Part shown: piece by piece, positions 11,602-22,801 of the stretch
Layout of the letters: each line of letters opens with the position of its first letter
How positions within the stretch are numbered: position 1 is the stretch's first letter
Assembly: GCA_934047225.1 (NCBI GenBank)
Contig: OW203988.1
Location: 4,498,229 to 4,562,228, forward strand
DNA: 64,000 bases
Reading direction: 5' to 3'
Source: Ypsolopha sequella
Taxonomy: Eukaryota; Arthropoda; Insecta; Lepidoptera; Ypsolophidae
Position numbers and translations under genes: made by a program
The notes under the pieces: generated by a model
The model's database searches: none
The model's input: the letters and a program-made list of their open reading frames with translations, nothing else
What the model was told of the DNA's origin: nothing

Positions 11602-11995
11602 GGCGATACCAAAAAAATGGGGTTTTTTTGAATCCATTTACTCCACTATGACGTCATCTACGTATTTCATTTTTGGGTAAATGTTTATTGAGTATTTGAT
11701 TAAGATTCTCACTGAAGAAAAACGCGATTGGATGAAATTTTCTCGATAGAATTGAATTCCGAAAAGACCTCTAAATTGTTTTATTTTTTTCTGTAATTCT
11801 GAAATCGCATTCAAAATGAGGATATTATGTATTTGTAAAGTCTCCTTGAAATTTTTTTTCACAAAATAGCTTAGTACATTTTATATTAATAAAAAACCGA
11901 CTTTTTGCTACTTTTCCACGAATCCGTCCCACGCGCACAGAGGGTTTTTTCGCATATGGAGAAACAAGGACGCTAAAACCTTTACGTATTGCCTA
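11602..11995 (+). mobile_element. GGCGATA-terminus TTAA element, diverged copy
   Basis: TTAA (11598-11601) is followed by GGCGATACC. The interior shares the TTTATATTAATAAAAAACC block and the TTTTTCGCATATG block with the copy at 3141-3450. The right end is degraded near GTATTGCC (about 11986). Confidence 0.55.
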
Positions 11996-12555
11996 TGTGT
12001 TCGCAAACGCCACGTCCCCTTTACCTTACCATTATCTCCACGGTTCAAATATCTTTGGTCAGCACAGACGAAACAGCGTTTTAGAGAAGACGAGCGCAAG
12101 GGGAATCGTGAAATCGTCAAGTATGTAGATACCTCTTCTATGGGATAGCTGATAATTTTTTCGCGATTTCATAGTTAACTCCACTGTTAAAATTGTTCTT
12201 AGAGTCTAGTGTGAGTGAGTACTTTTCTAGTTTTCATTTTTGTGGGACAAATAAATCCGGCCAGTATTTAGATCATGAGTGTAGAGTCGCCTTAACGATA
12301 TGAATATTCAAACATAATATTGCACCGTCACACGTTCTTGTCTTGCTTCAGCGAGGCTATACAGGTTGATAATAAAACTGTTTTATACCTCGACTATAGG
12401 TAACAAAGTTTCTATTCAGTTTTTACGACCTAACTTTTTAACGTTACCCATGAACCTAATTATGTGTACAAAGTGAGTTTGGTGACTATTACTAAAGACT
12501 TGGTAAGTCGTCAGTAATGAGGTTCAAGCATTGAAATTTGTTTCGAAATTCAATT
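11996..12555. other. Intergenic stretch, nothing recognised
   Basis: No gene or clear repeat was seen. Confidence 0.4.
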
Positions 12556-13705
12556 TTTAGGGTTCCGTAGTACCTAAAAAGGTAAAAGGAACCTTTATGG
12601 TGAGACTCCGTTGTCCGTCCGTCCGTATGTCACAGCCTCATAACTTTAGCACCGTAAAAGATACATAAATGAAATTTGGCACAAAAATAGCATTAATTTG
12701 CCCACATATCACGGTGTAAAAAAAATATGAGCCTAAAAATACAGTATGGGTATCAAATTGTAGGTACTAAAAAGTTGATTCCAAAAATATATACTTTTAA
12801 TATATTTACTTTCACTGGTTTCGAGAAATCTTTAAAAAACCCCAAAAATATGTATGTCCCCCCCCCCCTTTTCTCCGAAACTGGTAGACTGAAAAATATG
12901 AAAAAAATGACAATTATAGATCATAACTGGCCAATTACAGGAAAACTATAGCGATTAAAAAAAACTCAGCTCTAATAAGAAATACAAAAAAAGAAGTAAA
13001 ATAAATAAAAATACAATATGGGTATCAAATTGCATATTCAATTTGCAAATATATACTTTATATATATTTTCTGACACTGGTTTCGAGAAATCTTTAAAAA
13101 ACCCTAAAAATATGTATGTCCCCCCTTATCTCCGAAACTAATAAGAAATATAAAAAAAGAAGTAAAATAAATAAAAAAAATATTTTATAAAAATACAATA
13201 TGGGTATCAAATTGTAGGTATTAAAAGTCTGATTGTAAAATATATACTTTATATATATTTTCTGACACTGGTTTCGAGAAATCTTTAAAAAACCCTAAAA
13301 ATATGTATGTCCCCCCCCTTATCTCCGAAACTAATAAGAAATATAAAAAAAGAAGTAAAATAAATAAAAAAATATTTTATAAAAATACAATATGGGTATT
13401 AAATTGTAGATATTGAAAAGCTGATTGTAAAAATATATACTTTTACTATACTTACTAGCACTGGTTTCAAGAAATCTTTAAAAAACCACAAAAATATGTA
13501 TGTCCCCCCCTTATCTCCAAAACTGGTGGACCAAAAAATATGAAAAAAATCATGGTAATACTCGTATGTGTTTACGTAAATATGACAGGAAAAATAAAGT
13601 GGTCGAGAAATTCACGAAAAAAAAATGACAAAATTAAATTTATCATCCACAATACGGAACCCTAGGTACGCGAGTCTGACTCGCACTTGGCCGGTTTATT
13701 TTATT
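12556..13705. mobile_element. AGGGTTCCGTA-type repeat with internal tandem expansion
   Basis: One edge reads TTAGGGTTCCGTAG and the other GAGTCTGACTCGCACTTGGC, with the CCGTCCGTCCGTATGTCAC block inside. Shorter relatives sit at 20868-21252 and 22392-22670. Here the interior holds four repeats of a roughly 185- to 270-bp block starting with ATACAATATGGGTATCAAAT (near 12737, 13008, 13190, 13382), each with a poly-C stretch after ATGTATGT. The family is common in Lepidoptera; its class is uncertain to me. Confidence 0.7.
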
Positions 13706-13903
13706 TTGACATTGTTTGACACAGTAGGACTTCAAGTAAGGAAACTTTTTATTTGTTTTTGTCTAGCGTATGTCAAAGTGGCCCAAAGAAGCTCCCATGA
13801 ATTATCAATTAGCATCGAAATTCAATTAGGGACGCATTTTTCCCCAATATTTCAAAATATAATTATTGTAAGTAGTCGAAAGTAAAATATGTCTATATTC
13901 TAG

Positions 13904-14308
13904 CAGTGGCGTGCACAGAACTTTTTGCTGGAAATGCAAGCAATTGGTCAAGAATAACAATAATAAAAATATGAAAAAATTTAAATATCACTTTGAAAAA
14001 AAAAATTGTATAGGAAATGTTCACTCTAGGGTAGACATTAACACCGATTCGGCGCAACACAATTGACAGGACTAAACTTAATTTAAGTGTCCTGTCCTTT
14101 TCTTTCTGTATCGAAAAGACAAAGACGGGACGCTCAAAATAAGGTTAGTCTTGTTAGTTGTGTTGCGCTGAATCGGTACCATTGTCTACCCTGGCGTCAT
14201 AGAAAATTTTCTTTTTCAAAGTGATATTTAATTTTTTTAATATTTTTTTTATTGTTGTTCTTGACCAATTGCTTGCTTTTCCAGCAAAAAGTTCTGTGCA
14301 CGCCACTG
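13904..14308. mobile_element. hAT-type MITE, copy 1 (interrupted)
   Basis: The perfect terminal inverted repeat CAGTGGCGTGCACAGAAC extends about 60 bp inward. An exact 8-bp target duplication TATTCTAG lies at 13896-13903 and 14309-14316. The 8-bp duplication and CAGTGGCG terminus are typical of non-autonomous hAT elements. A second MITE sits inside it. Confidence 0.9.
14040..14180. mobile_element. 141-bp MITE nested in the hAT MITE
   Basis: The TIR core ACCGATTCGGCGCAACACAA faces ACCGATTCAGCGCAACACAA. It is flanked by ATT on both sides (14037-14039 and 14181-14183). The hAT copy at 21369-21630 has the undisturbed site, with a single ATT at this point, which fixes both borders and a 3-bp duplication. 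Confidence 0.88.
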
Positions 14309-14316
14309 TATTCTAG

Positions 14317-15834
14317 TTGTCTGTATTTGATAATGGAATCTGGAATTCGATTACACAAGACTACTACACGAATAAAATATTACGTAGGTACAATACATAC
14401 AGTGCCGGATTAGCCCATAAGCAAATTAAGCAACTGTTCAGGGCATCACGTCTCAGGGAGCACCACTTACAGCACCTATAAAATATTTTCTAGCTCATGA
14501 AAGGTAAGACTTATTGAAAACTCGCGTGTTATCAAATTGACAGCTTGAGTAATGCGATGTCGTTGCGTGCACCCCACGTGAATTTGAAAATCTTCCGAAA
14601 AGTCAGATATTAAAACGAACGAAAATGCTACAAGAGAGGCTCGAGGCTTTATCAATATTGAATATAGAGGGAAATATGCGTATAGAACCTGGAGAAGTGG
14701 AGACCTATTTGGTATTATTATTAGTCTCTAGTTGTTAGTTTTAAGTAAAAATGTTGAAATACCAAATAAAGCTATTCTATTCTATTCTATTCTACAGAAC
14801 TTTGACGCTATCGTTCGTGAATTTGCTGTCCGTAAAAGTCGCAAGTCGCATTTCAATAAATAATGAAAAAATTGTGCTTCGGTTTTTATTATGAATACAC
14901 ATATCTCTTTCGTAAATATTCTAAGAAAAGTATAAGAGTATTCTTTGTACGTAATGATCGATCTCTTTGTAATAAATCCGTAATAAATGTAATAAAGAAC
15001 GACACTGGTCTACCAGTGGATAGGGGGCCCTTAGGTACGGATTGCTTAGGGCATCAAGTAGTCTTAATCCGGCACTGAATACCTATATACAATAATTTGG
15101 CAACACTTCAATAATTCAGTTTTTTCCACTACTAACTCTACCTGTCCCGACGACATAATTTCGTCTTCCCAAATAAAAGCTCCTAATAATATTAACTCTA
15201 CCTAACTAATTATCCCGCGAGGTCAGCCATTAGCCGATTACTTCACACAGAGCTCATTTATTATGAAAATCCCGCGCCGGAGTGGAGAGTTCTGAAATAT
15301 AGATGAGCTGGAGCCCTAGCGGGGGGTTATCCATCTTTAGCCACTTGTAGATCAAAATTTTAAGGCTGCGTCAAGATGTTTTGCCTCTGCTCAAACACGG
15401 TTAAGATCTACATTATTGTTACAATTACAGGAAGGCGCCGTTGACAGTAATACCGATTAAACCAAAACAGTTGTCAATGCAACATTTTATTGTCACAACT
15501 ATTAGTTAATTTGTAAGCCAGTGTATTGGTGCTACTACCTATATTATTATAAGATTTTTAGTTGACTTGTTTTTGTGAGTGACCAATAAATATGACGAAG
15601 GCGGGAAGGAGGGTTCGTTGTCAAAATAATAGTTCGGTTGTTTAGTACAGTCGTCTATTTTCACTGTTGCAAACAAATTAACAGGAAACAACCAACGATC
15701 AGACGGATAGATTCGGATTACTTGGTCGAGAAACGCGGTAAGTTCGATAGAGTGACGCACCCTCAAAGCAATGACCGTTCATCTCGGCGTTCTCCAACAG
15801 AATGATTTCTTTATATTTATATTTCTTAATAGTA
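14317..15834. other. Intergenic stretch with a retroelement tail
   Basis: No gene recognised. Bases 14700-14797 end in AATAAAG followed by a (CTATT)n run, like the 3' tail of a SINE or LINE. A diverged repeat beginning GTGCCGGATTAGCCCAT at 14402 is mirrored by CGGATTGC...TAATCCGGCAC around 15038-15075, suggesting an old inverted-repeat element from 14402 to 15075. Confidence 0.4.
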
Positions 15835-16388
15835 TTTTGAACAACTCATGTTCTCCTCCCTATCTCAAAGATCGTTTTATCCCCTTTAGTTCCCTTGGAC
15901 GTCTTCTACGTCCAAGTAAAGCACTGATTCTCCGTACTCCAGAACATTCTACTGTGTTAGCAATTCGACTTTGGAATAATCTTCCACTTCATATACGCGA
16001 ATTATACGCGAATTCATTACTTTTAAAAACAAGGTATATCAACATTACCTTGATCTACAAAATAAACAAATGGGTCAACTCTAATCTTTGTTTAACCTCT
16101 CGTAAATACTATTTGTGTTTATATATTTATATGTATCAGTGTATGTATTATTAGGATATAGATGTAGTATATGTATTTGATTATAACCTATTTATGTATT
16201 TAACGTATATATTAATTTTAGTTAAAATTAATACTAGTCATAATACTTTTTCCTCATCGAAACACTACCCTTGACAAGTTCTACATCGCCAAAGGTTAGC
16301 TGGAAGAAAATGCTAATTAGCATTAAGCTTGCCTATGTACATGTTTTTATTTGTGCAATAAAGAATTTTTAATAATAATAATAATAAT
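15835..16388 (+). pseudogene. LINE reverse-transcriptase C-terminal fragment and 3' tail
   Basis: In the frame of 15771-16154 the peptide includes RFIPFSSLGRLLRPSKA and AIRLWNNLPLHIRE. This layout is found at the C-terminal end of non-LTR retrotransposon polymerases, where the NNLP block is common. A frame change between these blocks shows decay. The sequence ends in TTGTGCAATAAAGAATTTTTAATAATAATAA, with a (TAA)n tail as in several insect LINEs. There is no catalytic RT core, so this is a 5'-truncated dead copy. A similar tail on the minus strand lies at 58890-58990. Confidence 0.6.
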
Positions 16389-16687
16389 GATGACGGGCCG
16401 CACTCCACCGACAAATGAAACGTCAAAAACGTCAGACAACCGGAAACTAGTGTTGCCATCGCTGTATCGACCATACCCAAGTAAACTACTTGACGTTTCC
16501 GACTAGGCTCGATAGACGGCGTTAGTTGAGTCTGCGACAAATATATTTATACTTACTTGCGATTGTCGGCACTTGTTGAAACTTGAAATACATATTGAGT
16601 TAAAAGCACTTGTACAGTAGTTTCACTTTATTTATGTTTTCTCCCAACCGGTTTCGGATTTTAGTCTATTTTATAATGGATATAATA
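16389..16687. other. Flank of the BEL element
   Basis: No gene seen. About 16603-16680 is a fragment of the MITE family at 9994-10270. Confidence 0.45.
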
Positions 16688-16692
16688 AATAT

Positions 16693-16960
16693 TGTATGGT
16701 CAGAGTGATCAGTTCTGGCCGTACGATTGTTGTTGTCGTTAGATGAAGTGGAGTGGTGTAGAAAGTGGAAACAGACTTGTAGTTTGAAGATGGTTTATTA
16801 TAGAGAAAAGTAGTTTTCTCTAGCTGTGATCTCTACGGTAGCTAAGTAGGTACTCAATTGATAGATAAATAAAATGTATAAAGTAAAGTAATAACATCAC
16901 GTACACGCTGGACATAACTAGGTCGCAACGTAGCAGAATGTACGGAAGGTTGCCCGTACA
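16693..16960 (-). repeat. BEL 3' LTR (268 bp)
   Basis: It begins TGTATGGTCAG and ends CCCGTACA on the plus strand (TGT...ACA ends). By eye it is base-for-base identical to 30012-30279. Confidence 0.95.
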
Positions 16961-17235
16961 TGCTCCCAAACCGGGAAGAAGAGAGACGCTAAGTTAAGAT
17001 TTAGTTTAAGATAAGTTGAGATCACAACTAGAAATTTAAAAGACACATTACAAAAAATCAAAGTTATAAAGTCATTAGTGTAGAGAAGTACAAAAAATGT
17101 AAGTTAAAATCAATACCCAAAATTTATTTAATTCACTTGATTAAAGTTCATATGTACGTTGTAAAAGTCCATCACTTTCACTTAGAGTTCGTAAAGTTAA
17201 AATAAAATAGTTTAAAAGTCCTTTCACCGTTCACA

Positions 17236-20200
17236 TTACACTAAGTTTTCTTTCACTAGAGCTTCTTTCACTAGAGGAGGGGGCGGCCATTGTCGCATGG
17301 GTTGTAGTTCAAAGTCATCAGACGTCCTCGCCGTCCCGTGGCTCGTCTCCGCCGCCCGCGCCCCTGCCGTCGCAGTAGTCTCCACCGCCGCCGCCGCCAA
17401 TCGGGGCTCCGGCCCAGTTAGTCGTTGTGACCGTCTGTACCGCCTTGTGATGATCCATGCGAGTACTCCGATTGCCGCTGCTCCCCAGAGCGAGTACGAC
17501 ACGAAATATAAATGTACATCGTGTGTAGAGAGCTCGTTTGGTAAATTCTCTCGTTGTCGTTGTAGCCGTAATTTCTCGTCTACGTCTTTAAGTTGGCTAT
17601 CTAAGTTGGCGGACTCTTTGTAATGGATGCCATGTAGAGTCACATCTGCGATGTCGTTTATTGACGTTTTCAGAGATGGCACGTCAATCTCGCTTTTCAT
17701 AAGCAGCCTATTCTGGAAGAGGTTGTGGGCGTATATTGTCGAATCTCTTCCTTGAAGTATACAACCCTGACCTAGGATAACAATGCTGGAACCGTTCGTC
17801 GTCACCGATGTAATCCGATCTTCACATATTATTCTGATGACGCATCTATCGCAGCATGTGCTAAGCCAGGAGTTCGCTGTGTGTAGTTGTACCCACTGTT
17901 CCTCGCACCTCTCAGTTATCATGTTACAAGTTAAGGCCGGCCTATGACTTATTAATTTTGCTTCGCACGGCGAATCTTCAGTATGAACGAATAAATTATG
18001 AATGGGTCGGCTATCAGTGCATACAAAATTGTTACTGCTTTTTTGAATACAGTTTGCTATTTCTTGCGCTTCCATATTTAAGTAAGTATTTTTTCTAAAG
18101 TTGACGGCCATGAATTCTGAAGACCGTACAATTTTTCTTGTCTCCTTCTCATAGTATATCGGAAGTGGAATAACTCTGTAGATGGTAAAATATTCATCAC
18201 TCGTTAGTGGAATGTGCATTTCAAATAAAAAATTATTTTCCGTGATTCTAGCTTTCACGTACAGCAATTTATATACATCTCTTATGTCGTTTTGCACATT
18301 TTCAATGGGTAAAAACAATCTCTTTGGTAGCCGTCCAGCTATATTTTTTAATTGTCTCATCATATAGTCTGGAGTAAAGAGGTGTGCATCGACGTGTCCT
18401 TGATAGATGCCGGATAGAGTGCTGAAAAGCGTTTCTTGCGTCGTTCTCAAGTTCGTTAAAAGAAGACTTGCAGTTAAAGACACTGAGTTAAAATAATTCG
18501 CAGTTGTCATAATTTCGAGCTGTTGCTCCATTTTTCCAAATGATGAGTTTGTTTGCTGTATGACCGACTGGATAGCTTCAAATTGTTGTCTCATTCGTAT
18601 TTCGTTCTTCTTCATAGCATTATTTTCAATTTCGACGATGGACGTTTGATTTTTCAAGAGACCAAGTAAATAGTTTTCGTTCGACTGGATAGCTTTAATA
18701 TCATTTTCATACTTGTCAGCAAAGTTTTGATCCAAAATTCCAAACAGACTTCGTGCCAAGGATCCCACACCATTGATCAATCCACGTCTTCTTCTCTTAG
18801 TTAAGTGTTTTTGAGGTGTAAGAAGCATAACATTGTAGTTTTTGATCTGATCCATCTCGTGATCAAGTTGATTGGTAGTAGCCTGACACAGCGTCTTCTC
18901 CATAGTTTTGCATATACTTCTGACATGCTCCAAGTTTTTCTCCATAGTTTGTATGCCTTGCCAGTATGATGTCAGATTGTAATAAACTAAAAGGACCCAT
19001 TCATCGTGGACAAGTAGCATGTTACCGATTTTATCATAATAAATCGATTGCTCCTTCCCCAACGATGTAATATATACATCTGATGTTTGATTAGCATTGG
19101 ACCCAGGAATTGCAGTAAATATCCACAGCATCAAAGTTAGCAAAGTCAGGAAAAGAGATCTCTTTCCCGGCTTCTTTCTCTCAGTTTTCTGCTTCGTACT
19201 CTTCTTAGTTTCCTTCTTCATAGTCTTCTCAGTTTTCTTGTTTTTGGTGTCTTGCCCCTCTCTTGATATTAAAGTTGATGTTGATGGTTGTTCTTCTTCT
19301 TTTGGCAGTGGAGATAGTTTGACTATAGGTCGCTTCATTATTCCATTCTTAGTTCTTAAAGTTACTACCCGGACGTAACCATCTTTGCCCGGATGTAGCT
19401 CCACCACGCGACCCATAGGCCATTTTCCTTGTGGCATTATACTATTTTCCCGTATCAAAACCACATCACCTTTCTCAATATTTTTGGTGGGTTGCTGCCA
19501 TTTGCTCCGAATTTGCAGGTGGTGTAGATAATCATGTGACCAGAGTTTCCAAAACTGTTGCATCATTCTCTCAGTTAGCTGCCATCTTCTTCTTAAGTCT
19601 ATGCTTCCATCTTCTAAGTAGTTGCCTTGAGGAACTGCTAATGTAGGACTCCCCGTGAGAAAGTGTCCAGGAGTCAGACTACTTCCTAGTTCATCTGGAT
19701 CCTCAGTCAATTGACAAAGTGGCCGCGAGTTTAAACATGCTTCTATCTGATTTAACAACGTGAGAAATTCTTCGTACGTGAGTTTTTGTTCCCCAAGCAC
19801 TCGTCGCAAGTGATGCTTCATAGACTTTACCGCGGCCTCCCACGTCCCTCCCCCGCCGCTGGGCCAAGAAGGGACGCTGAAGTGCCATTCTATCTCCAGT
19901 TTGCTGAGCTCATCAAAAAATTCGTTGTTCATCAGTTGTTTGAAGTCTACGAACTCTCTCTTCAGTACTTTAGCCGCTCCAATAAAGTTTGTTCCTTGAT
20001 CCGAATACATATGGCGTGGAGTGGATCTTCTGGAGCACATCCTTTTCAGTGCAGCGATAAATGTTTCAGTGCTGAGGTCTGAAACTAGCTCCAAGTGGAC
20101 TGCCTTAGTTGCCAAACACACAAAGACGGCAATATAGCCTTTGCAGGTACGGACTCCTCTTCCTTTGTTGAGCTTGATATCAACATGCCCCGTATAATCA

Positions 20201-20369
20201 ACGCCGGTGTGAGTAAATGGCTTACAGGGAGTGACTCGGTGCGCAGGCAAGTCCCCCATAATTTGATGATTTTCCTTGGTACTGAAGCGGTGGCATCGCA
20301 CACATTTCCGTAATAGTGATTTTACTGCTTTATTCCCACCTACAATCCAATACTTCTGGCGAATCAGCA
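17236..20369 (-). CDS. BEL integrase (3' part) and F-like envelope region
   Basis: This is the downstream part of the retroelement polyprotein; the open frame itself runs up to 20442, inside the insertion. Counting from 20442: the CC half of the integrase zinc finger is at residues 47 and 50 (CVRC). The catalytic triad is likely D82, D148 (SDQGTNF) and E202 (GGTWEAAVK). A basic linker leads to a hydrophobic signal-like segment at about 429-446. A tetra-arginine, furin-type site is at 551-554, followed by a Gly/Leu-rich fusion-peptide-like stretch. A transmembrane helix at about 978-999 precedes a basic anchor and a Pro-rich tail. This layout resembles baculovirus F and insect errantivirus Env proteins. 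Env is in frame with Pol; no splice acceptor was identified. Residues 1 to about 24 come from the insertion. Confidence 0.88.
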
Positions 20370-20373
20370 TTAA

Positions 20374-20867
20374 GGCTTGGCCCAGGCCGCTGAGAAATTG
20401 AGATTTCCCCCGCGCTTCCCCGCAAATGAATTTTAGTGCCACAAATCGGCACTAGAGGCGCTTGTGTGCGAAATGTTGCATAGCTATTGGAAAAGATAAA
20501 TTGAAACAGAAAATTGGGTAATATGTATTAAATATTAAACATTTGTGGACATCAAGTATTTATTTAATTAAATGTTAAAACAAAACGGTAGTTAAAATAT
20601 ACATTTCGAGAATATAAGTTAAATTTAAAACTTTTGACCATAGTCACATTTGTTTACATAATAATACAAACATTTTTAGTATTTCCCTAATTAACTGCTA
20701 CATTAGTACCTACTATATTTTTTAGACGTGGGCGCCGACTCGAATCTGCCGGCGGCGACTGTACGCCGATCAAATTTGGTTGGCGTAGCGGCGCCGCACC
20801 TCGGCGTTGTTTAAATGTTACACAAAATGTATACGTTTATTATTAGAGTGCAAGGTAACATGAAAAA
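20374..20867. other. Left part of the TTAA insertion, no gene
   Basis: AT-rich apart from a GC-rich patch near 20725-20810 (GGCGCCGACTCG, GGCGGCGACTG). No ORF with a recognisable domain. Confidence 0.45.
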
Positions 20868-21252
20868 AAACCAGCCAAGTGCGAGTCAGACTCGCGTACC
20901 TAGGGTTCTGTATTGTGGATGATAAATATAATTTTGTCATTTTTTTTCGTGAATTTCTCAACCGCTTTATTTTTCCTGTAATCTTTACGTAAACTCATAT
21001 TACCATGATTTAAGCTAATATTTTTTATTTTTCTCACTTTTGTTTTTGAAATATTTTGAACAATATCATATTTTTCATATTTTTTTTACACCGTGATATA
21101 TGAGCAAATTAACGCTATGTTTGTGCCAAATTTCATGTCTTTATCTTAAACGGTGCTAAAGTTATGAGGCTGTGACATACGGATGGACGGACGGACAACT
21201 GAATCTCACCATAAAAGTTCCTTTTGTACCTTTTAGGCACGGAACCCTAAAA
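20868..21252 (-). mobile_element. AGGGTTCCGTA-type repeat, minus orientation
   Basis: Reads AGCCAAGTGCGAGTCAGACT at one edge and GGCACGGAACCCTAAAAA at the other, with GTGACATACGGATGGACGG inside. It is a shorter relative of 12556-13705 without the internal tandem expansion. Confidence 0.7.
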
Positions 21253-21368
21253 ATCAATCAGAAACAAAATTCTTTGAAAAAAGTTCGCTTCGAGCCCCTG
21301 AGATTTTGTTTTTACTATGCACTCTAATAATATTGTGAGTTTCTAAAGCGAAGGATTTTGCTATGAAT

Positions 21369-21630
21369 CAGTGGCGTGCACAGAACTTTTTGCTGGAAAA
21401 GCAAACAATTGGTCAAGAACAACAATAAAAAAAATATGAAAAAATTTAAATATCACTTTGAAAAAAAAAAGTTTGTATAGGAAATTTTCACTCTAGGGTA
21501 GACATTGTCTACCCTGGCGTCATACAATTTTTTTTTTTCAAATTGATATTTAAATTTTTTCATATTTTTTTTATTGTTGTTCTTGACCAATTGTTTGCTT
21601 TTCCAGCAAAAAGTTCTGTGCACGCCACTG
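21369..21630. mobile_element. hAT-type MITE, copy 2 (262 bp, uninterrupted)
   Basis: Terminal inverted repeats start CAGTGGCGTGCACAGAAC. The exact 8-bp duplication CTATGAAT lies at 21361-21368 and 21631-21638. It lacks the nested MITE found in copy 1 and so supplies the empty-site reference. Confidence 0.92.
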
Positions 21631-21822
21631 CTATGAATAATATAATCATATGTATATGATTTGTGAATATTGTATTAACTTAAAAGTTTAATTTTACTAA
21701 CAGTATAAATAAAAAGAAAATATCGTTTATTTTTTACAAGTTTAATCTTACTAACACTGTAATCGTTTATTTTTTTATTTAAAACATACATCTGCTAAAA
21801 TGTAAGAATAGAACTGATTTCT

Positions 21823-22801
21823 TTAGAATTCTTTTTCTTTTTTTGTGTCATTTTCACACGGGTCAATAGTTTCTATGTGCAACGGGTTGTTCTTCCCAGA
21901 CCATATACTGAAAACGCAACTTTTACTTCGCGCTATAAGTAACTGGCCCTGAACCTGAAAAATTAAACATGAAGAAATAGAAAAGAAACCTGTTAAATAG
22001 TAACTAGATCTAGATTCAAAAATTAAATTACTCATTTGATAAAACCAGTCCTGATTCTTGCTAATTACCAGTGCAACGTCTTTCTTTTTGAAAAATGGTA
22101 ATTTATTTAAGACATCTACGTCGTTCAAATTCTGTTTGTAAACTGACAAAGGTCACTTAATTTCCACGACTTTATCATTTCCAATGAGTCCATACGGTGT
22201 TGCTCCAAGGTAGGGAGTTTGAGCATGAACGAATAATCCGCAGTTCTGTATAGCAATCCCAAGTTGAATTGACAGCTGATTGAGTGCATTAGCTTCATTC
22301 GCAACGCCGTTTCTTAACACGCTTATTGCTTTTACATTGCTGAAGTATTGCTTATAGAGAAGTGTTTGCACTAACGTTGACCTTGATGTTTCCCTTTTTA
22401 GGGTTCCGTACCCGAAGGATAACCAACGGGACCCTATTAATAAGACTCCGCTGTCCGTCTGTCACCAGGATGTATCTCATGAACCGTGATAGTTAGACAG
22501 TTGAAATTTTCACAGATGATTTATTTTTGTTGCCGCTATAACAACAAATACTAAAAAACAGAATAAAATAAAGATTTAAGGGGGCTCCCATACAACAGAT
22601 ATGTTGTTTTGCCGTTTTTATAGATAATGGTACGGAACCCTTCGTGCGCAAGTCCGACTCGCACTTGGCATCACTGCAATCCCGTTGAAGAATGGTTTCC
22701 TTTTCGATTCTTAACCTTTGCTTTTGAGTTTTCTCTAAGTTGCTCAGGAACGTGTTTATACGAAGTTCTAGTTCCTCGGGATCAATGACCGTAGTTGGCA
22801 T
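21823..22801 (-). pseudogene. YqaJ-like nuclease pseudogene in the TTAA insertion
   Basis: Three pieces on the minus strand follow a YqaJ-family nuclease (lambda-exonuclease-type fold). 22801 down to about 22671 is an N-terminal Glu/Lys-rich helix. 22391-22153 ends in YLGATPYGLIGNDKVVEIK. 22146-21835 carries the WFYQ and VQGQL motifs and the C-terminal strand. Damage: a repeat (22392-22670) splits the first two pieces. The codon after VEIK, normally Cys, reads TGA. A probable 81-bp intron between WFYQ and VQGQL (21955-22035) has AT instead of GT at its donor. The conserved Asp of the usual SPDG motif is Tyr. Insect YqaJ genes are often transposon-borne; whether this one drove its carrier is unknown. 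Confidence 0.7.
22392..22670 (+). mobile_element. AGGGTTCCGTA-type repeat inside the YqaJ pseudogene
   Basis: Reads TTTTTAGGGTTCCGTACCCG to AAGTCCGACTCGCACTTGGC, with ATGTATCTCATGAACCGTGA and TTGCCGCTATAACAACAAAT inside. This is a near-consensus member of the family, better preserved than 12556-13705. Confidence 0.75.

Noticed and set aside
17297..17623. Plus-strand ORF opposite the Env C-terminal end
   Set aside because: It is antisense to the GC-rich end of the retroelement frame, with no recognisable domain; a shadow ORF. The same holds for the other plus-strand ORFs between 17 and 29.6 kb.
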